Below are positions 6,838 to 11,321 of a stretch of DNA of 11,321 bases, piece by piece. A model generated the notes under the pieces. That model was given only the letters and a program-made list of their open reading frames with translations. It ran no database searches and was not told where the DNA came from. The DNA is taken from positions 1-11,321 of the forward strand of contig JANXSC010000103.1 of NCBI GenBank assembly GCA_025352845.1. The letters run 5' to 3'. Both the position numbers and the translations under genes were made by a program. The stretch comes from Opitutaceae bacterium. GTDB lineage: Bacteria > Verrucomicrobiota > Verrucomicrobiia > Opitutales > Opitutaceae. The first letter of the stretch is position 1, and the number at the start of each line of letters is the position of its first letter.

Positions 6838-8823
6838 ATGCCACGATCACCTCCCGCTTTTCGTAAATCGCCCGCAACCCGAGCCCCGCAAACACCACTC
6901 TGCGTCGGCCGTTATTTTGGGCAGCCTTTGCGCGGAATATGGCTCGGTCTTCTCGCCTTGGTGGTTGGCCTGAATTTGGGCTACGCCCAGAACTTCACTT
7001 TCACGACTCTGGCCGGCACGGCCGGGCTTGGCGGATCGACCGATGGCCCGGGCGGCACCGCCCGTTTTCAAAACCCGCGCGGTATCGCGGTGGACGCCGC
7101 CGACAACGTCTTCGTCGCCGACACCGGTAGCAACACGATCCGGAAAATTTCCAGCTCCGGCCTGGTGTCCACGTTTGCGGGCTCGGCGGGCCGGGCGGGC
7201 TCGGCCAATGCCACGGGCGCGGCCGCTTCTTTTTTCGGACCGCAGGGTCTGGCCACCGACGGCTCCGGGACAATCTTCGTCACGGAAAACAACCACACGA
7301 TTCGCCGCATCACCAGTGGTGCGGTGGTGACGACGCTCGCCGGTCTTCCCGCCGTAAACGGCACGACGGATGGAATCGGGAGCGCCGCCCGTTTCAACGT
7401 TCCCAGTGGCGTGGCGCTCGACAGCGCCGGCAACCTCTACATAGCCGACTCCAGCAACCACACCATTCGGAAGACCTCCGCCAGCGGCACGGTGACGACA
7501 CTCGCTGGTTCGCCGGACCTGCCCGGCATGGCGGATGGCACCGGAGCCGGTGCGCGCTTCAATCTTCCCTCGGCCGTGGCCATCGATGCCGCAGGCAACC
7601 TCTACGTCGCCGACTTCGCCAATCATACGATTCGGAAAATCACCGGTGCCGGTGTCGTCTCGACGCTGGCCGGCACGCCCGGCACCAGCGGGGCGAGCAA
7701 CGGCGCGGGCCTGGCCGCGCGTTTTTCCTACCCCTCGGGCATCGCGGTCGACGCCAGCGGCCGAATTTTTGTCGCCGATCAAAACAACCACACCATTCGC
7801 GCGGTGACGGCCGCCGGTGTCGTGACCACCGTCGCAGGTGGAACCGGCATAACCGGCTCGACCAACGGGACGGGCAGCGCGACCCGATTCTATTATCCCA
7901 CCGATGTCGCCGTGGATCGTGCGGGCAACCTGTATGTCGCCGAATCGTTCAGCCAAACAATCCGGAAGGGCACGTTGGAGATAGCACCCCGGGAGACGGA
8001 AGTGAGCCGCATCTCGAATCTCGCCATCCGCTCCCGGGCCGGAGCGGGCGATGACACGCTCATCATCGGCTTCGGCATCGGCGGCACCGGCACATCCGGC
8101 ACCAAACCCATTCTCCTCCGCGCCGTCGGGCCGACGCTCACGCAGTTCGGCGTGCCCGGCACCCTCATCGATCCTTATCTCAAACTCTTCGTGGGAATGA
8201 ACAAGGTCGATGAAAACGACGACTGGGCCGGCAACCCCCAGATCGCCGCGATCGCAGCCCAAGTCGGGGCCTTCGCTCTCGCCAGCCCCACATCGAAAGA
8301 CGCGTCCCTCTTCAAGCCGGCCCTCGCCGCCGGCAGCAGCAGTGTGTGGATCACCGGCAACGCGGGCGACACCGGCGTCGCGCTGGCGGAACTCTACGAC
8401 GCCTCGCCCGCCGCCGCGTTCAACGCCACCACCGCGCGCCTGATCAACGTCTCCGCGCGCTCCCAGGTCGGCACCGGCAACGACATGCTTTTCGCCGGCG
8501 TTACGATCGCCGGGCCGACGTTCAAGACCGTGCTCATCCGCGCGGTCGGTCCCACACTCGGCTTGTTTGGCGTGGGCGGCACCCTCGCCAACCCGAGGCT
8601 CGATCTGTTCTCGGGCACGACCAAAATCTTTGAAAACGACGACTGGGGCGGCGACGCCACGATGACCAACGCGTTTCAATCCGTGGGGGCGTTTCAACTG
8701 CCGGGCAACAGCCGCGACGCCGCGCTGCTCGTGACGCTCGCGCCCGGCAGCTACACCGTGCAGGTCAGCGGCGTGAACGGCACCACGGGCGTGGCGCTGA
8801 TCGAGATTTACGAGGTGCCATAG
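6838..8823 (+). CDS. Secreted six-bladed NHL-repeat propeller protein with tandem C-terminal modules
   Basis: A 661-aa exported protein. The hydrophobic core is at 33-47, with signal cleavage expected after A50 (G-Y-A/Q). The ATG at 6838 leaves a 32-residue n-region, unusually long, and a stop sits just before it. A TTG at 6928 would give a compact signal peptide and may be the real start. Residues about 52-385 form six NHL repeats with a 55-residue period (repeat phenylalanines at 77, 132, 186, 241, 296, 351), with the consensus F-x-x-P-x-G-(I/V)-A-x-D, N-(L/V)-(Y/F)-V-A-D and H-T-I-R-K: enough for a closed six-bladed propeller, a fold mostly used for binding. Two modules like those ending the protease follow (391-521 and 534-661), finishing Y-E-V-P. 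No catalytic motif was recognised. The gene lies 107 bases after the protease on the same strand, with no clear terminator or Shine-Dalgarno sequence between. Ligand and role are unknown. Confidence 0.88.
   Translation: MPRSPPAFRKSPATRAPQTPLCVGRYFGQPLRGIWLGLLALVVGLNLGYAQNFTFTTLAGTAGLGGSTDGPGGTARFQNPRGIAVDAADNVFVADTGSNTIRKISSSGLVSTFAGSAGRAGSANATGAAASFFGPQGLATDGSGTIFVTENNHTIRRITSGAVVTTLAGLPAVNGTTDGIGSAARFNVPSGVALDSAGNLYIADSSNHTIRKTSASGTVTTLAGSPDLPGMADGTGAGARFNLPSAVAIDAAGNLYVADFANHTIRKITGAGVVSTLAGTPGTSGASNGAGLAARFSYPSGIAVDASGRIFVADQNNHTIRAVTAAGVVTTVAGGTGITGSTNGTGSATRFYYPTDVAVDRAGNLYVAESFSQTIRKGTLEIAPRETEVSRISNLAIRSRAGAGDDTLIIGFGIGGTGTSGTKPILLRAVGPTLTQFGVPGTLIDPYLKLFVGMNKVDENDDWAGNPQIAAIAAQVGAFALASPTSKDASLFKPALAAGSSSVWITGNAGDTGVALAELYDASPAAAFNATTARLINVSARSQVGTGNDMLFAGVTIAGPTFKTVLIRAVGPTLGLFGVGGTLANPRLDLFSGTTKIFENDDWGGDATMTNAFQSVGAFQLPGNSRDAALLVTLAPGSYTVQVSGVNGTTGVALIEIYEVP
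8008..8820 (+). repeat. Two tandem copies of the C-terminal module (NHL-protein copy)
   Basis: Copy 1 is 8008-8400 and copy 2 is 8437-8820. The same landmarks as in the protease are present: R-(I/L)-(S/I)-N start, (L/I)-(L/I)-R-A-V-G-P-T-L, N-D-D-W-(A/G)-G, V-G-A-F, D-A-(S/A)-L, G-(D/T)-T-G-V-A-L, closing E-(L/I)-Y. By eye, the last copies of the two proteins match at about two thirds of residues. Copy 2 of one protein resembles copy 2 of the other more than its own copy 1. Confidence 0.85.
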
Positions 8824-8857
8824 GCGATGACATCGGGGCGTGGCGGCGTGAAGCCCG

Positions 8858-11320
8858 TCAGTCCAAGAACGCCAGTTCGTTGGCGAGCAGCAGCACTTGC
8901 GCGAATTCCTCCCAGCGCGTGAGCGGAATGGTCGGCGTCAACGGCGTGTCGAAATCCTTTTTCGCACTCCACGTCCGCGCGACTTCGCCGCCCTCGGCGG
9001 TGAAGACGATTGTCGGAGCCCAGGTGAAATTGTCGGAGTTCGCGTTCTTCAGGCTGTCGACGACGAAGTCGATCGTCTCGCCCGCCGCGACCCCGATGCC
9101 GTCGAGTTTTGTCTCCTCCTTCCGGTTGTGCACCGTCCACTCGCCGAGCGCGCCGCCGGCGCTCGAAACGACGCGGCCGTGCACCCCGTCGCCATTCGTG
9201 CTGGCGTGCCCGAGTGCGCCCTCGATTTTCACTTCGCCTTTCCCGGGTGCCGTCCAGCGCCGAATGCAGGCAAATGCTGAGGTGCGGCCGGGATGACCGC
9301 CCGTCGCGCTCAGACTGAGTCGGCCGAATTTTTCATCCGGCAATTTCCCCGTCGGCGATATCTTCCCCTCGGCGCGAACCGTCATCGCCTGAAAATCGCG
9401 CACCCGTTTTGCGCCCGCATCATAAGAACCGAAACCATAGCTCCAACCACCCGCGATCACCGGGCGGGTCTCCATCGCCGACGAGGGGCGACCTAGAAAA
9501 TCGCGCGCAAGTTTCAGTTCACCCGCCTCGGGCCCGCGCTGGTAGAGCACGCGATAGAGCGCAGCGATTTTTTTTCCCTCGGTCTTGGCGTCATGGAGCT
9601 CCGCGCGGCGCATGAGTTGGCGGGCCTGCTCCTGCGCCATCGGGCTGTTCATCAGAAAAAGCGCCTGTTGCGGCACCGTCGTCGCGAAGCGTTGCGCGCT
9701 GCTGGTGTCGGGACTCGGAAAATCAAAGGTGCGAAACATCCCCGGCAAGTTCTGGCGGTCGACGAACCCGTAGAGCGTGCGGCGCGTGGGAAACGGCGGC
9801 TTCGTGAGATCGTCGGGCAGGCCGCCGAGCCGCGTGTCGAGTGTGCCGGAGACCGCAAGGATCGTGTCGCGCAAGGCCTCGAACTCGAGCCGGCGGCGGT
9901 TGAAACGATGCACGAGCAAATTATCCGGATCGATCGCGGCCGCGGCGGGGCGCTCCTCGGCCGACTGCCGGTAGGTCGCGGAGAGCACGATGGTGCGGTG
10001 CAGCGCCTTCACCGACCAGCCGCCCTCGACGAACGATGCCGCGAGCCAGTCCAACAGCGCCCGCTGCGGTGGAGCCTCCGTGCGCACACCGAAATCGCTC
10101 GGCGTCCGCACGAGAGCCGCGCCGAAATGCCAGCCCCAGACGCGATTCACAAACACCCGCGCCGTGAGTGGATTCGCCGGACTCGCAATCGACTCCGCGA
10201 GATCGAGCCGACCACTGCCCCGTGTGAACGGCACCCGCTTGCCCTCGGAGAGAATTTCCAAGAACTGTCGCGGCGCCTCCGATCCCCGGTTCGCCGGATT
10301 CCCACGGAGCATAATCTTCGTGTTGGTCGGCTGCGCTTTGTCCGCGAGCGCCATCGCGCGCAACGGCGCGCCGGGCTCGGTCCAATTAAGTGCCTCGACC
10401 TCGCGCTTCAGATCCGCGACGCGCGTATCGATCTGCCGCTTGATCATCGTGGCGGCCGCATCGTAGCCTAGGTTCACCGGCATCTTGTCCGCGTAGAGTA
10501 ACTGGCGAATCGCCTCCTCCGTCGGATCGGGCAGCGCGGCGGGCGCAGCGCCCTCCGCCTTTTTCGCGGCATCGGCGGCACTTTGCCACGCCTTGTCCGT
10601 CGCGGCGAAGAGCGCGTTGTAGATTGCAGCGACATCCTTCAGCGACGCCGGTGGTTTTTCCGCCTTCGCGAGGGCCTGGGCCACGATCCGGTTGGTCGCG
10701 CTCGCGGGCGCCTTCATATCCGCAATCAGCGCGGCCGACTTTTCGGCAAGCGCCTCCTCCGCCAGCGCCGCGAACGCGAACCACGGCGCAAGCACCGGAT
10801 CGTTTTGCGCCGCGCCCGTGGCGAGAAAAGCCTGCCAGCGTTTCAGCACCTCGACGTTGAGTTTCCGCGTCCCGGCAAACAGCTCGAACTTTTCATCCTT
10901 CGTCAGCTTCGCGGCGTCGTGCGCGCCGAGCAGGTAGTCGCCCACTTTCTCGCGCAAGCCGGCGAGAAATTTTTCCACTTCGCTGCGCGCCCGCTCCTTC
11001 ACCTTCTCCTCCGCCGCCACTTTTTTACCCAAGAAAGCCTGGTAGGCCGGCGAATCGACGAGAGGACCGAGCAGCGGCTTCTCCGCCGGTTCCTCCGTCG
11101 AGGCGAAGACCCCGTGCAGCGAATAGTAATCCTTCGTCGGCACCGGATCGAATTTGTGATCGTGGCAGCGCGCGCAAGTAACCGTGAGACCCATCAGGCC
11201 GCGCGTCGTCACGTCGATGCGGTCGTCGATGATGTCGTTTTGATTGCCAAGGAATCTCCGGCCCAGCGTGAGAAATCCCAACGCCGCGAGCGCTGCGGCC
11301 ACCGCCGATCCCAGCACGCC
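8858..11320 (-). CDS. DUF1549/DUF1553 (PSD1-type) protein, 5' partial
   Basis: About 820 residues of a large protein whose N-terminus lies beyond the right edge. The apparent first codon (GTG at 11315-11317) is not the start, because the frame continues to the edge with residues matching the family. It opens inside the DUF1549 (PSCyt2) domain, with G-F-L-T-L-G-R-R-F, D-D-R-I-D-V and a C-A-R-C-H motif (11162-11176) followed by D-H-K-F-D-P. A long Ala/Lys/Glu-rich, probably helical linker follows (about 11090-10440). DUF1553 includes V-F-V-N-R-V-W-G-W-H-F-G, S-D-F-G and L-S-A-T-Y-R-Q-S. A beta-rich insert (about 9470-9000, with G-D-G-V-H-G-R and D-F-V-V-D-S) precedes the usual L-L-L-A-N-E-(L)-x-F-(L)-D ending. 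Such proteins are abundant in Planctomycetes and Verrucomicrobia, often with an N-terminal cytochrome c-like domain; their biochemical role is not established. A DUF1501 gene, the frequent downstream partner, does not follow: the next gene is convergent, 34 bases away. Confidence 0.88.
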   Translation of the reverse strand, partial: GVLGSAVAAALAALGFLTLGRRFLGNQNDIIDDRIDVTTRGLMGLTVTCARCHDHKFDPVPTKDYYSLHGVFASTEEPAEKPLLGPLVDSPAYQAFLGKKVAAEEKVKERARSEVEKFLAGLREKVGDYLLGAHDAAKLTKDEKFELFAGTRKLNVEVLKRWQAFLATGAAQNDPVLAPWFAFAALAEEALAEKSAALIADMKAPASATNRIVAQALAKAEKPPASLKDVAAIYNALFAATDKAWQSAADAAKKAEGAAPAALPDPTEEAIRQLLYADKMPVNLGYDAAATMIKRQIDTRVADLKREVEALNWTEPGAPLRAMALADKAQPTNTKIMLRGNPANRGSEAPRQFLEILSEGKRVPFTRGSGRLDLAESIASPANPLTARVFVNRVWGWHFGAALVRTPSDFGVRTEAPPQRALLDWLAASFVEGGWSVKALHRTIVLSATYRQSAEERPAAAAIDPDNLLVHRFNRRRLEFEALRDTILAVSGTLDTRLGGLPDDLTKPPFPTRRTLYGFVDRQNLPGMFRTFDFPSPDTSSAQRFATTVPQQALFLMNSPMAQEQARQLMRRAELHDAKTEGKKIAALYRVLYQRGPEAGELKLARDFLGRPSSAMETRPVIAGGWSYGFGSYDAGAKRVRDFQAMTVRAEGKISPTGKLPDEKFGRLSLSATGGHPGRTSAFACIRRWTAPGKGEVKIEGALGHASTNGDGVHGRVVSSAGGALGEWTVHNRKEETKLDGIGVAAGETIDFVVDSLKNANSDNFTWAPTIVFTAEGGEVARTWSAKKDFDTPLTPTIPLTRWEEFAQVLLLANELAFLD

Positions 11321-11321
11321 G

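Noticed and set aside
6847..8697. Long open frame (616 codons) on the minus strand, antisense to the NHL gene
   Set aside because: High GC and the repeating codon pattern of the sense gene leave the antisense frame without stops. Its composition is Arg/Gly/Ala-rich with no recognisable domain, while the sense strand encodes clear NHL repeats.
8824..8857. Shared bidirectional terminator between the convergent genes
   Set aside because: Only 34 bases; just a short gggc/gccc pairing is visible, with no strong stem or T/A tracts.

Overview
The window is GC-rich, almost fully coding DNA that looks like a polysaccharide-degrading member of the Verrucomicrobiota, most likely an Opitutaceae relative. 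That assignment is inferred from three things: a DUF1549/DUF1553 (PSD1-type) protein, which is typical of Planctomycetes and Verrucomicrobia; large secreted beta-propeller proteins ending in a C-terminal module I associate with Opitutaceae; and starts that mostly lack a Shine-Dalgarno sequence. No RNA gene, CRISPR array, integrase, transposase or phage gene was seen, and no gene-free stretch exceeds 115 bases.

Left part (1-2341, plus strand): the end of a pectin-catabolism cluster. It holds the C-terminal three quarters of a PL22-type oligogalacturonate lyase, a secreted alpha/beta-hydrolase carbohydrate esterase, and, overlapping it by ATGA, a much shortened CE12-type rhamnogalacturonan acetylesterase. 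In the last gene a signal peptide is joined in frame to only the C-terminal part of the enzyme. Together these fit de-esterification of pectin or rhamnogalacturonan outside the cytoplasm, followed by cleavage of unsaturated oligogalacturonides. The cluster ends in a REPIN-like inverted pair of GTAG-headed hairpins, which supplies the stop codon of the CE12 remnant.

Middle part (2402-8823, plus strand): two large secreted proteins. The first (1442 aa) is a subtilisin-family protease followed by two beta-sandwich-like modules, a PQQ-like beta-propeller and an Ig-like domain. The second (661 aa) is a six-bladed NHL propeller. They are otherwise unrelated, but both end in two tandem copies of the same roughly 130-residue module, and both finish in a Y-E-(I/V)-P terminus. 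This shared module is the most interesting observation here and may be a surface-attachment or sorting element.

Right part (8858-11321, minus strand): a DUF1549/DUF1553 protein that runs off the right edge and is convergent with the NHL gene. It carries a CxxCH motif and a beta-rich insert near its C-terminus.

I see no convincing defence, mobile or biosynthetic system. The candidates for novelty are the paired C-terminal module, the subtilase-plus-propeller architecture, the CE12 internal deletion with its REPIN-like stop, and the altered metal-site residues of the lyase.
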